Shown here in pieces: positions 35,131 to 46,605 of a stretch of DNA of 64,000 nt; within the stretch, counting starts at the first letter, position 1, and every line of letters starts with the position of its first letter. The DNA lies in the NCBI GenBank assembly GCA_014526335.1, contig JACTAT010000037.1, forward strand, positions 10,576,214 to 10,640,213. Direction: 5' to 3'. A model generated the notes under the pieces. That model worked only from the letters and a program-made list of their open reading frames with translations. It made no database searches and had not been told where the DNA came from. This stretch comes from Chrysaora quinquecirrha (Eukaryota > Cnidaria > Scyphozoa > Semaeostomeae > Pelagiidae). The position numbers were made by a program, and so were the translations under genes.

Positions 35131-37385
35131 TTTGGTTTTGTTGGCTTTCAAATGCACTCTTTACAAACGTTTTCAAAAGGATTTTTGTTTTGCTTTGAAT
35201 GAAACGCAAATCTGAATAAGCTTTTGAAATCAGGTAATGGCATTTCGTTTCAATTGAAGGGGTAAAAGCATTAACACAATGCGATTCAAGCCGGTTGACT
35301 GAATTTTCCTGTAAACATCAACGTTAAAATCTTTTTAGCTCTAGAAAACTTGTTATTTCCCAGTAAATAATCCAGGTATACATGAATTTAGTAGATATAT
35401 TCAGGCAGCTTCGTTACTTGTAGTCATCGTTATGCAGTAAGAAGAATTTAACATAGAATTAGCAAGCAATCTACCTCTGGGGTGTAGACAAAAGATTCTA
35501 ATGGGGCAAGACAATACCTCGTGACAAAGGAGGGGGCTTTTCCCCCGTTTATCCCAGAAACGGTAGCAGTTAGGAAAGATATGGCAAGCGATGGCTCAAC
35601 TTCAGAATGGGTTGCAGAGAAGGGTGCAGGTTTGAAAAGCGTAACATAAACGGCCACGGAGGAGATGCTCTGACAAAATTGTTGCCTTGACTACTACAAA
35701 ATTAGTATATAAGATTCCAGAATTGCAATTTCAAACGCATATTTCTGCCGAATGTCATCACGGATTAATTTCTCGGAGAATTTGGCCCTGCTGCTGATTT
35801 GGCCCACTAGTGAAATTTCCTTAAAAGATGCCCTGACCAAACTACAATGCTTTCTGGGAATACTTAAGTGTTTGGATCTGTATTCTTCTCGTTTACGTTC
35901 CATGAAAAGAAGGGGTGCTTGGGCTTTGGGGTTGCACGGTTTTGCCAATATTTTGGCTCGGGTTTCAGTTTTTCCCGAAATATTCCGTGGTTTTTCTGTT
36001 TTGAAAATCTCATCCCTGAATGGTTGTACAGCATTTTTGGATAATTTTAACAAAATTTCCATGGGAGGACTATGTCTCAAAAACGTGAAGTGAACAGTAA
36101 AACTTGACTTACCAAGAGTTTTAATAGATTCTGTTCAATTTTCGTGAAAACGGAGACTTCACATCGTGAGGTGCGGTTTCATTCAAAATATCGCACAGTT
36201 TTACGCTTTTTGAGCAAATTTTAAGCAGTTTTACGGTTTCCAGACCCCCCAAAATACCCGTCTTGAAATGCATTCAAAACTTACTTCAGGTTGCATTTGA
36301 GTAAGCTATCAAATATCTGAAATCAAATTAAATTTAAACATTAAAAATAACGTTAAAATTGAATTTAGATAACAAACAGCATTAAAATCAAATGAAGATT
36401 AAGAGTAACATTTTACTTCAATAGTAATTGCAACCTCGATTTCGATTTCAAGTTAGTTTCGATTTCAATCTTTTTCCATTATAAATTAATTTATTCCTAA
36501 GTTTCATTTTGATTTGGTTTTCATTTTAGTTTTAATTTAATCTTTGATTTCAACTTTAAGTTTAATTTCAAAGTTTAAGATATAGATTCAGACTGCTGAA
36601 AAATGAGTTTCAGTTTACATCGAGTTTAAATTAAGTTCACGTTCAAGTTAAAGTTAAAATTTAAATTCAACTTTTATTATAAGTTTAAGATAAAGATTAA
36701 GATTAACTTAAAGTTTTAAACCCAGAAACTAAGTTTAAAACTAAAACTCAGACTAATATTAAGATGCAGTTCACGTTAAGATTACAATTAATAGGCAGTA
36801 ATTAATATAATTTAAGTTCAAGTTTAAGATGAGATTAACGTTAACATTCCAATTGAAATTTAGATTAATTTTAAGGTAAGGACTAAGACTCAAACTAAGA
36901 TTTAGACTAAAACCAAGTCCAAGATTAAGATTAAGATTAAGAATAACATTAAGAGAAAGTCAATCCGTGAGATGGTGAGATCCTTATGGGCAAAGTCCTT
37001 GAGAGGCAGTGTTCATGATGAGGTGGTGGTCAGTCAGAGATGGGCAAGGGCTAGTCTTATTTAGTAAAATGGAAAACAGATCTATGGTAAACGGTTGGTG
37101 GTCAAAGACAGGCAGGGCTATTCTGTATATACTAAAATGGGAGTAGTCATGGAAACCAATTTTGTCACAGTCGCTCAGCCCCTGTGGGCAGTGGTGCGAT
37201 TTTCCGACGTTCCCCCTGCTCTGCCGCCCGTGGGGTAGGCGAGCCATCACCCTTTCGTTTTTTGTCAACTGCTCTCGCTTCTGGGGTAACTGGGGCTAAC
37301 CCTTCTTTGAAGTGCGTCATTGGTGCCTGTTTTAACCATGGCCCGATTGTTTTCTGTAGGAGGATTATCACTGAATCGCAGCAAG

Positions 37386-37458
37386 GCACGGTAGCGCGGT
37401 TGGTAAGGCGGCCTGTCTCGTGAGCTGCGATGCGAAGTCGTGAGTTCGAAAATCGTTT
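37386..37458 (+). repeat. tRNA-like sequence (SINE head or pseudogene)
   Basis: TAGCGCGGTTGG resembles an A box and GAGTTCGAAAATC, about 40 bp on, a B box. It does not fold into a convincing complete tRNA by eye. Confidence 0.4.
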
Positions 37459-37650
37459 CCTTTCGAATTGTTTTCTTTCTCTTATTTTCGTGTTCGAAAT
37501 GTTTTCCAAAGGCCATGGAGACGCCTGGTAACTAAAATTTGCTTTTGGTGTAATTTTTAATTTCGTTAGACATAATTTTTTAACATGTTTTTGTTGTTCC
37601 CTTCCATGATTATGAGGACCACTAGGAGATTATCGTCGATTGAACAATAC

Positions 37651-37722
37651 GGCTGTTTAGCCGAGTGGTTAAGTGCTCGCCTGCTACCCAGAATGGCTGG
37701 ACTTCAAATCCCCTCAAGGGCA
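37651..37722 (+). repeat. tRNA-like sequence, Ser/Leu-type D arm
   Basis: TAGCCGAGTGGTTAAGTGC is a good D-arm/A-box match; the T arm (GACTTCAAATCCC) is degenerate. Likely a tRNA pseudogene. Confidence 0.45.
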
Positions 37723-38035
37723 AATTTTCAGTGTTTTTTTTTGTGATTTAAATAGTTTACAATTCTTTTCAATGTCTTAAAGTCACTTTGACGAAACTAG
37801 AATGCTTTTTGGAATGACTCGAATCTATTTTTTCTCATATCTTTTCAATTATAAATTTATTTTCAATTTATCTCTCGACACTTACTTTCATGTTCATTTG
37901 GTTTTTCTTTCAATTTTAATTTCATCTTTGATTCTAATTTAAAGTTTTGTTGCACCTGAAGAGTTTAGAATAATATTAAAATTTATTTCACATTAAAGAT
38001 TAATTTCACTTTTACTCATATTAGCATTAAGGCCA

Positions 38036-38296
38036 ATACTCTTAGGTACCAAAATAAATGGGGGTCCAAATAAACGGGGGGGGGCGGGGGGAAATTTTTT
38101 TGAACATTTAATAAACAGGGGTGTCCTTATAAGGTACCGGGTGGGAGAAAATTCATAAACGTACTTTAATCCTTTCACAAGTGAAATTGTTTCTTCGAAA
38201 ATTAATAAATGGGGGTCTTCATAATGTCTGGGGGTGGGGAAAAAACTCAAAATTGATAAATGGGGAGGGGGTTTATTTGGCATCTATGAGTATGAA
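38036..38296. mobile_element. MITE with ATACTCATAGATGCCAAATAA termini
   Basis: Left end ATACTCTTAGGTACCAAAAT and right end TTTATTTGGCATCTATGAGT are imperfect inverted repeats. The interior carries runs of G and repeated AATAAAYGGGGG. It interrupts the hexamer array. Confidence 0.7.
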
Positions 38297-39312
38297 GATG
38301 AATGAAGATGATGATACAGTTTGAAAACTGACATCATTGCATGTGGTGATAAACAACAACATTAACATTAATTGTAAGTTTCAATGTTATTTCAGATTTA
38401 CATCAAGATTAACATAAAGGTTCAGATTAAGACTGATTTGAAAATGAGCTCCAGTTTACAAATTAAGAATAACTTAACGTTTGAGTTCAAAATGAAAGAC
38501 TGATACTTAGACCAAGACTAACACAGACTAAGACTAATATTAAGATGGAGTTCAACATTTACTAAGACTAAGATTCAGATTAACATTAAGATTAAGATTA
38601 AGAGTAAGATTAAGATCAAAATTAAGAGTCACATTCTGATTAAGATTAACATTTAGATTAAGATTAAGGTTAAGATTTCAATTCAGGTAGAAGTTAAGAT
38701 TAAGATTCCATTTAAGTTGATAACTAAGATTAAGAGTAGACTGACATTACGATTAAGATCAAGATTAAGATTAAGATCAAGCACAGTGCCTTTTAGGTGG
38801 AAGTTATTATTGGCAGTGTTCATGGGAGGCGGTTGTCCTCATGAGGCGGTGGTCTTAGATGGGCAAGGGCTAGTCTGTCTATACTAAAATAGGAATCAGA
38901 TTAGATGGCAGCTCATCCTCCTCGGCTGTCAAAGCTGCCCTGATGGGATTTTTTCCATTCTCTGTCATCCTTGGGGCAGGAGAGCCATCGCCCCTTCTTT
39001 TTTCTATGCCTGCTGCAGTCTCTGGGGTGAGTGGGGTAAACAATTTTTTGAAGCGTGTCACTGGTGCCTGCTTGAAACAACACCTAATTGTCCTCCATAA
39101 GGGGATTCTTTTTCATGTCTAAAAGTCATTTCAACAAAACTACGAATTAAGAACGTTTTCTCTGTTTTCCTTTCTTTTCTATTGCTTTTCGTTTTGTTGC
39201 CCATTTTTATTCCTTGAAAATTCATTCAAAACTTAAATTCTCAATAAGACTGAGCTTCATTATATATAGACTGAGAGCAAGATTGAGAAAAATTTTGAGT
39301 TTTTGTTTGAGC

Positions 39313-39716
39313 TTTGATTACGTAACGGAATTAATTTTCGTGGATTTTTTCTCTCACAATTTCGCGGAAAAAACGGAATTAATTTTTGCGGTTTTTCACG
39401 GATTTGTTAGAGAAGGGAATTTCACGGGAATTTATTTTCACGGAACGAATAATTTTCATATAAAAAGAAAAGGAAACAAGGAATAGTTTGAGTGTCTTTC
39501 TTCCTTTTTTAATAGAAATCTTACAAATGATGCAAATGATAATGTAAATACTGAAGCAAAAACCATATTTAGTTTTTCAGTGAAAGATTTCCCTATATTT
39601 GGCAAAAGCCTTCCGATTCTTTTGAAGTTTTGGAAATTTCGTGGGAATTTATTTTTGCAGATAAATGGCCCAAATCCGCGAAAATTAATTCCCGTGAAAA
39701 TCAAATCCCTTACAGT
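39313..39716. mobile_element. MITE-like repeat with GGAATTAATTTTCGCGGATT termini
   Basis: AACGGAATTAATTTTCGTGG near the left end is mirrored by CCGCGAAAATTAATTCCCGT near the right end, with further CACGGGAATTTATTTTC copies inside. Inserted into the hexamer array. Confidence 0.65.
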
Positions 39717-40440
39717 AGAATTAAGATTAACATTTCTACATATCAAAACTAAGATTAAAATTCAGACTTCAATCGATTCCAAAAACTGAGTTTGAGTTCG
39801 TGATTAACGTTAAGATAAAATTAGGTTTAAGAGATTAAGTTTGAAATTGCGTTTGATTTCGAGTTCAAGTTTAAAACAAAGGAGACTAAGATTTAGAATA
39901 AATTCAAGTTTAAGATTAAGCTTAAGTTTAAGATTAAGTTTAAGTTAAAGACTACGAGGAAGACTAAGAATAAGAGTAAGAAAAGATTAAGATGAAGTTC
40001 AAGTTTAAGATTAAGATTAAGTTTAACACTACCATAAAGTTTTAGTTCAACTTCAATACTAGATTTACATGAGTATTAAGATCAAGTGTAAGTCTAAGAG
40101 GAAGACTAAGATTAAGATTAAGGTTAAGATATAAAGATTAAGATTAACATCAAGATTGAGATTAAGATCAAAGTTAAGTTGAACATCAAGATTCAGACCA
40201 CATATAGCAAGTTGAATTTTTAATCTTTTAGTGATGGAGGTCTTTATTTGCAGATTCCTTGTGAGGCGGTGGTCCTTGTGAGGCAGTGATAAGAGACAGG
40301 CAAGGCTGGTCTACTATTACTAAAATTATTATTATGTAAATTAGGTTGCCCCTTGTTCAACTGTACACTAAAGGTTTCTTTTGTGGGCCACCCAGAGATG
40401 TGCTTCCTTTTATTTGAATCCTATCTTGCCTGGGCAGTGC

Positions 40441-40650
40441 AGTATCTATTTTCGTCTGATGCTCCGCAAAGTAAGAACGTCAGAAACGGAACCAAAACAA
40501 ATGACTAAGCAGAATTTATATCTGAAAGCGGAGCAAAATGCACCAGTCAGAAAGTGAAGCTGAATCGGTATTGTGATTTTAACATATATAAGTTGGCAAG
40601 ACATGTATAGTGGGAAACAGAATTCATTGAAGAGTCTAAACAAAAAAGAA
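40441..40650. mobile_element. Solo, decayed PLE terminal repeat
   Basis: Tracks the PLE terminal repeat at about 52980-53170 (AACGTCAGAAACGG, ATGCACCAGTCAGAAAG, TTGAAGAGTC) with many substitutions and no ORF. Confidence 0.75.
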
Positions 40651-41289
40651 GGTCTTTCTGACTTTCTTCATACTGGTGTCCTGTAAAAATACCAATACAA
40701 AAGAAAATGAAAGTTTTGATAGTAATTGCCCTATCACCATGTTACTTACAATCAAAATTCATAAGAAATTTGTTAAATGTATCTTATAGTTGTAGTACTT
40801 TACTCCCATTTTCTAGTGGTTTTTTACCTACACTTTGTTTTATGTAGGTATAACTAAAAAGGCGTATCGGCTGTAGCAAAACAGTGCAACAATAGAACAA
40901 ATTTTATTGATTTCGTACACATATCGGATTTCTTTTACAATGACATGGTGACAACGCCATCCACAGGAAAACCTTTCATTTATAAAAGTTGAGGAACTAT
41001 TTTCCATCCATTTTAAAAAATTGAATCATTTGATTAAATGATTGATACGTTTGACCAGCGTTCACAAATATTGAAGAATTTTCAAGGTCATATTGAAAAT
41101 GAATTGCACAGCTTAACAGATAGTTCCGTCCCTACAATCTGTTTTAGAAAAGCCAATTCAGGATAAGGTTTTTCGAATGTTTGCAATTTACTCCAAGGCA
41201 AAATGGACAAAAATACATAAGTCCGATGACTAATATATCAGTAAAAGATGTGATAAAGGTAAAAGGATAAGTCAATTAAATTTACAAAC

Positions 41290-41554
41290 TCATTTATCTC
41301 TTAAATTAAAGCCTGTAAAAATATCATCTATCTCTTTTCCCGAAGGTGAAGCTGAAGTGATGAAAAACTGTAAGTTTGATGTTTTTTCTGCGTCAAATGC
41401 TTTGTTGACAATTTCTTTTGAGCCAATGCTACCAGTATTAATTTCATTTGTAACATCCCTTGGTGTTGATTTTCTGTCAGAAATCTTATTTTTAATTCTT
41501 CGCCTTCTTTTCTTTTTCATGCTTTTACTTGAATTGAAAAGTTTTGATCGAAGT
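41290..41554 (-). CDS. Possible terminal exon of an unrecognised minus-strand gene
   Basis: On the minus strand an AG after CCATTTCCAA (41555-41556) precedes an open frame that reads LRSKLFNSSKSMKKKRRRRI, then polar sequence, and ends EIDDIFTGFNLRDK before TAA at 41290. Composition (basic cluster, polar linker, short acidic-hydrophobic tail) looks like a nuclear or nucleolar protein C-terminus, but I found neither preceding exons nor a homologue. The opposite strand is open too, so this may be chance. Confidence 0.3.
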
Positions 41555-41667
41555 CTTTGGAAATGGATCGTTTCAAATTCACAGATCCAGCAACAGCATG
41601 TCAGCAAATGTTTCCCTCTAGATTTTCTCCTGATCTTATTAGATTTTATTTCATGTCTTGGTGGTAA

Positions 41668-42078
41668 TCAAGATAAAATAAGAGAACTAAGATATTCTAA
41701 CTTGTGCATAGTTCATTCCTAGGTAAAGTGACGTTATTAACCACAAAATTTCTTTTCTTTAACAAGACTTCTATAGGTTAAGGTTGCGGTCTGGTCCCGG
41801 AATAGAACCTGAAGTACTTTATTTCGCCACTTTGCTTAGGATAACCCTGCGCAACATATCAAAACACCCTGATATATTAAAAAGCAGTAATTTAGGTTTC
41901 TTTTGAAGCAACTGGTGAAATTTGGGCATCAAAAGAATCATCAACGTCTGGATGACGAAATTTTACATTTGTTTTGTTACAGTATGCCTGCGAAACCCTC
42001 AAGAAGCATGAATCAAAATAAGCCAAAATGAGAAGATTTTGTTTGACCATTTTGGTTCTCTTATTTTATCTTGAAAAG
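41668..42078. mobile_element. Short inverted-repeat element
   Basis: TCAAGATAAAATAAGAGAAC at the left is matched by GTTCTCTTATTTTATCTTGA at the right (42057-42076), about 410 bp apart. No ORF. Confidence 0.6.
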
Positions 42079-42940
42079 TTTGTTAAACAAAGTCCAACCG
42101 CCCCATTTATTCTGACCCCCCAACAATTAGATTCGGACGGTAGTTTTAACCCCCGCCTATTCTGACCCCCCAGCAATTAGGCACCTAAGTGTAGTGTTGT
42201 GTCGTGTGGAAAGGGAATGCAAACAAGGTATTAACTAAGGAGCTAAAGAAAATATATAGGAGGAAACAGCTGTCAATGTCGCTAATATATAAAATTAAAT
42301 TTTACAAAAGATCACAATTTCTATCAGAATTGTTGGTCATCATCGACATCGATGTTTGTTTTTTGCTAGGAAGTCAAGAGTTTTTCTGAAATACTCCATT
42401 ATTCTGAAAAACCTAGTTTTTATGAAAAACCTTTTTTTCGGAAAAATCCGGTTTTTCACTAGAAAAAATGAGTTTATCAGAAAAGCTAGGTTTTTCTCTT
42501 AGAAAAACTCAGTTTTCCAGAAAAGCCCAGTTTATCTGTAGAAAGAGCCAGGTTTATCAGAAAAACTTTTTATAGCAGATAAACAAACAAGAAGCCGAAC
42601 GGCTTCAACACGGTAACACGCAACAGAATGGGAAATAATTCATAACTAGACTCACTACATAAGTCCCACTACTTCGCTCGATGTTGTTGTTGTTGTTGTT
42701 TTCTACAATGGTTGGAGTGACCTAAGTGGGACCCTTAGGGTGGGACCCTAAGTGGATAAGAGTTGGATGGGATTAGACGTTTGAGCTGAACAAAAGTTGT
42801 AGTGAAAATATAACTAATGTATTGCAAAAAATAATGGACATAAAGAAAAGAGTTGCATAATGTAAAATAAAGTACTTGGCTAAAAATACTGTAAAGATAT
42901 AAATATTAAGCTTGTTTTCAATTCTTTTAAATTACGCTCC

Positions 42941-43190
42941 ATGTTCGGGGTTAAGGACTCTGTGCCTAAGTGCTTTCGGGCTCGTGTTGTTTACCAATTT
43001 CTTTGTGGCGGATGTTCCGCATCTTATGTCGGTGAAACTTCTCGACATCTTTTAACACGAATCCGGGAGCATTTGGTCACAGACAAAAACTCGCATATTT
43101 TTAAACACCTTAATGAGTCCCCTTCTTGCCGCCCTCTTTGCTCTGAGGATAGTTTCTCTATTCTTGACAGTGCTAATAGCAGCTTTTGTC
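42941..43190 (+). pseudogene. GIY-YIG endonuclease fragment of PLE type
   Basis: Encodes YQFLCGGCSASYVGETSRHL and TRIREHLVTDKNSHIF, with the Y-(x)n-YVGET and R-x3-H features of the GIY-YIG domain found at the C-terminus of PLE polyproteins, then SPSCRPLCSEDSFSILDSAN. No reverse transcriptase precedes it. It differs from the PLE at 52904-55533, so it derives from another PLE lineage. At about 43190 it runs in frame into unrelated sequence. Confidence 0.8.
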
Positions 43191-43896
43191 CCAAACCCAT
43201 GAAGGTCCGCAAACACGTAGATCAACCAGGACCTAGCTCAGAAAATCAAAACGCAAAGCAGGTAGGACCTTGCACTCCAGCTTGCAACAAGATCGGAGAA
43301 CAAAATTCATTTGGTGGACTATTGACTGGCAATATTTCAGTTATATCAGCACTTCAAACAGCGACTCCAGCATTACAAGCAGCAACACCAGTATTACAAG
43401 CAGCAACACCAGTATTCCCAGTGTTACAAGCCCAGCCAGACAAGCCGCCGCCAGACCAGTAGCTCAAGCAGCCAGACCAGTAGCTCAACCAGCCAGACTT
43501 GTAGTACAAGCAGCGGGACCAGTAGCTCAACAAGCCCCACCCAGACCTCCACGGCCAAGTGCTAATGGGTTCACTTTGTCTTTGCTGCGTTTTTGTCATA
43601 AAAACGTAGCTAAATGCTATCAATGTGGGGGGAAATTCTATGATAATGGCTACCCGCAGGCTCCATTGGATATGGTGGTGGTCTCCAAAACCCAGCGATG
43701 GTATATCGACCCCCTTACAAAGGCACGCATTCAGTCCAATGAAATGGCAAATGTCTACTTCCATTTCAATTCTGCATGCCTTTCAGCCTTCAACCAAATG
43801 TTTTCTCCAGAGATGATTGTTATACCCATGGATATACGGCTTTTCTTGCTTCCACAGCACAGAAACGTACTACGAAACTTAAAAATCATTTTATGA
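43191..43896 (+). CDS. Uncharacterised cysteine-containing domain protein with A/P/Q-rich linker, frameshifted
   Basis: Begins MKVRKHVDQPGPSSENQNAK, then a repetitive linker (ALQAATPVLQAATPV, later ARPVAQAARPVAQ). The first frame stops at 43462 and the continuation lies one frame over, joined within the repetitive linker at about 43430-43450. The C-terminal 110 residues hold KCYQCGGKFYDNGYP, MVVVSKTQRWYIDP, NVYFHFNSACLSAF and MIVIPMDIRLFLLPQHRNVL. A C-x2-C pair and a later C and H suggest a metal-binding fold. I cannot assign a function. AATAAA follows at 44018. Confidence 0.6.
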
Positions 43897-44142
43897 CTTT
43901 GACGAATTAGGACATCTGCGTTGATATATTTCCTAAGTTTTTTGTCAGTGTTTCGTTTTTCAGTACTTCACAGTATGTATTGTTTTATTCATAACTATGG
44001 ATGCTCTGTTTGATTGAAATAAAGTGCAAAATATGCAACTCTTTTCTTTATGTCCATTATTTTTGCAATACATTAGTTATATTTTCACTACAACTTTTGT
44101 TCAGCTCAAACGTCTAATCCCATCCAACTCTTATCCACTTAG

Positions 44143-44341
44143 GGTCCAACACTAAGGGTCCCACTTAGGGTCCCACCCTAAGGGTCCCACTTAGGGTCCC
44201 ACCTTAAGGGTCCCACTTAGGGTCCCACCCTAAGGGTCCCACTTAGGGTCCCACCTTAAGGGTTTCACTTAGGATCCCACCCTAAGGGTCCCACTTAGGA
44301 TCCCACCCTAAGGGTCCCGGGTCCCACCTAGGGTCTCGCGT
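44143..44341. repeat. Tandem repeat TAAGGGTCCCACTTAGGGTCCCACC
   Basis: About eight copies of a roughly 26-bp unit, itself two similar halves. It forms the right end of the 42721-44341 element. Confidence 0.9.
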
Positions 44342-44401
44342 CCCACTTTTCCGGTATGCCAATAAACAATTATTAATGAAAATCTCAAGTACCAATGAAG
44401 G

Positions 44402-44665
44402 ATGACGCCAATTTGTCATGCATCAAGCATAAGCTTGACAATAGAATCCATTGTATGAGGACCTTTGTTCCTGCGCAAAATACATGTCTCAGGACGCCAA
44501 TTTGTCATGCGTCAAGCATAAGCTTAACAGAATCAATTGTATGAGGACTTTTGTTCCTGCGGAAAATACATATCTCAGGACGCCAATTTGTGTCAAGACT
44601 AAGCTAGACAATGGAGTCCATTGTATGAGGACTTTTGTTCCTGCGGAAAATTCACGTCTCATGTG
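44402..44665. repeat. Three tandem copies of an about 88-bp unit
   Basis: Each copy has ACGCCAATTTGTC, TGTATGAGGAC and TTTGTTCCTGCG in order, with small deletions between copies. Confidence 0.85.
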
Positions 44666-44837
44666 TCATGAGCTAGAAAAACATGAGCTAGAAAACCATG
44701 GAAACTATTGAATTAAGGGCGCGGTTCTACCTTTTGGGCGCGGTTCGACTTTTCGATTCCACTGGTTTTAAACACGTTATCAACTACGTTGCTACCGTGA
44801 AAAATCAAGAAAAGTCAATTCCATTTCAGATTGCAGC

Positions 44838-45078
44838 AACTACAATCTTGGACAAAATATATTGGAACGGCCTAAATAGTTTTGCTACTATCTATTGATT
44901 CCCCCTTCTCCCCCGTTACAATGTTGATTCGTACAAAAGTTGTCTTTCTCTACTACCAACATTGTTTTGGGGTAAAGGGGGGAAGAATTGGAGTTATGGA
45001 AGTAGAAAATCAATGAAATAGGCCATATTCCTTGGAGAGAATGCCTTGTTCCAAATATTTTGTCCAAGATTGTAGGCT
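44838..45078. mobile_element. MITE with CTACAATCTTGGACAAAATAT termini, copy 1
   Basis: Inverted ends CTACAATCTTGGACAAAATA / TATTTTGTCCAAGATTGTAG; inside are GATTCCCCCTTCTCCCCCGT and CCAACATTGTTTTGGGG. Related copies at 46427-46605 and 47527-47717. Confidence 0.8.
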
Positions 45079-45289
45079 TCTCAACTTTCAAAATCAAAGT
45101 TTTGGTCAGTCAGGGCACTCGAGGTTTATCGGAAATAGTCATACAATTTGCTTGAGCGGTGCCTTTGTTATGTAATCAAATTTTGGGTCGAGAAAAATTG
45201 ACGAAAAAGACAATGTACATGGATCGGCAGTCTGTTAATCCTTTAAATGACCACATCTGCTTAAAATTCTGCCCGTGTATATGGGGCCT

Positions 45290-45420
45290 TCAAGTCAATG
45301 TAGCATATTTACGCACCCTTAAAACAAAAAGGCATCACTGGTATCAACCAATGCTTGAAGTTTGATTTTTCTGGATTGTTTGCTTGAGACCATGCATTTC
45401 TGGACTCAGATTGTCAAATA
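45290..45420. repeat. Fragment of the GGCATCACTGG repeat family
   Basis: GGCATCACTGGTATCAACCA and the following TTTTTCTGG match the repeats at 55600-56770. Confidence 0.5.
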
Positions 45421-45957
45421 ATATGCTTTTGCCTTAAACACAATAACCTTAAGTTTAAACCCGATATGGATAAGCGCATCTTCTATCACGAAGGTATGAA
45501 TGGTTTTAACCGGTCATAGAATTTTCTTTTCGTAATCCATGCCGAAATGAACTTGACCCCATTTGATGATGAATTCCCTCAATTTCATAGGAGGCTGCTT
45601 GCCCAATAATAAATCACGAAAAATAGTTATTATCTGGTTGCGAATTTCGCTACTTGAAGCTTAAAGGGAATCGCCTATTCAATCACTTTGAAGTTGAAAG
45701 AAAGTTAATAACGCCAGTGATTTGAGCTCTGGGTAATATAGTCAGTTTATTGTCCATTTCGAGATAACGATAGTTTATCTATGGCATCTGAGAGCAACTG
45801 GCACGTGCCTTCTTTAACCTTGTCGATTCCCTTTAACCTTTAGTCTGTTTAGCAAGTGTTGGCAGGCGAAGGGTGAAGGTGAAATTGTGCTTTAGTGGCA
45901 ATCGCTAAAATCTCAGTAGGAGGTTACCTAATCGAGACCTCGACCTTGGCTGTGACG

Positions 45958-46036
45958 CTACCGTGGCTGGGCTCGAACCCTAACCACACTGAGCTTCTGA
46001 CACCACGAGTCAGCTGGATTACACCACGACGCCACA
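45958..46036 (-). repeat. tRNA-derived SINE-like sequence
   Basis: On the minus strand GTGGTGTAATCCAGCTGACT resembles a D arm with A box, and GGTTAGGGTTCGAGCCC is a good B box about 50 bp later. It does not appear to fold as a functional tRNA. Confidence 0.45.
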
Positions 46037-46426
46037 GAACCTCAAGCAACTCTGTGTGCATGAGTGTACATGTGTTGGGATGCATGTTTCTTCATAAATA
46101 TAATAACACTTTTCGCCTTATAAAACAAATGGGGTATTCAGAAACAACAATGGCGAAATATATTTGAAAAGCTCGGGAATTTATTTATTTTTTTATTTAA
46201 TAATAAAAACCGAATTAAAACACATAGAAAATCAGCAAAAAAACATAAGGTTAAAAAAGCAAGAATCGATTACCTCCAATATCTATTGTGCTGTTCAAAA
46301 CGGTTTCATCGGACGGACCAATAACTGTAAAAAAATGATTTCATGAATGATATATGGACGAAAAGTCACTGGGCAACAACAATATGAGGATTCCACAGTC
46401 TTCAATTGGATTTTCTTAATTTTCTG

Positions 46427-46605
46427 ATAGTTTTGCTACTATCTATTGATTCCCCCTTCTCCCCCGTTACAATGTTGTTTCGTACCATTATTGTTGGGGT
46501 AAAGGGGGGAGGAATTGGAGTTATGGAAGTAGAAAATCAAAGGAATAGGCCTTATTCCTTGGAGAAAATGCCTTGCTCCAAATATTTTGTCCGAGATTGT
46601 CTGTA
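46427..46605. mobile_element. MITE, same family as 44838-45078, copy 2
   Basis: Shares the block from GATTCCCCCTTCTCCCCCGT to CCAAATATTTTGTCCGAGAT; the left end is truncated. Confidence 0.8.

Larger units (their letters stand above)
36280..40400. repeat. Higher-order GATTAA-rich array with repeated GC-richer cassettes
   Basis: Long blocks made of degenerate AAGATT/AAGTTTA hexamers (36280-36960, 38300-38790, 39720-40210) each end in a cassette with GAGGCGGTGGTC, GGGCAAGGCTAGTCT and ACTAAAAT (36985-37340, 38800-39080, 40225-40370). The first two cassettes also share GGCGAGCCATC-like and TGGTGCCTG sequences. This looks like three copies of a larger unit, broken by inserted MITEs. Confidence 0.75.
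42721..44341. mobile_element. 1.6-kb terminal-inverted-repeat element with protein-coding cargo
   Basis: Left arm 42721-42862 and right arm 44034-44170 are inverted copies (for example TGGATAAGAGTTGGATGGGA and AAAAGAGTTGCAT). The right end extends into about eight CCCACTTAGGGT repeats (44143-44340), and the left end carries one such repeat. Between the arms are a GIY-YIG fragment and a second coding segment with its own AATAAA at 44018. Confidence 0.8.

Noticed and set aside
35694..36093. Open frames of 113 and 128 codons on opposite strands
   Set aside because: Both strands are open over the same bases, and parts resemble sequence at 37785 and 39110 in the repeat array. No homology or splice signals.
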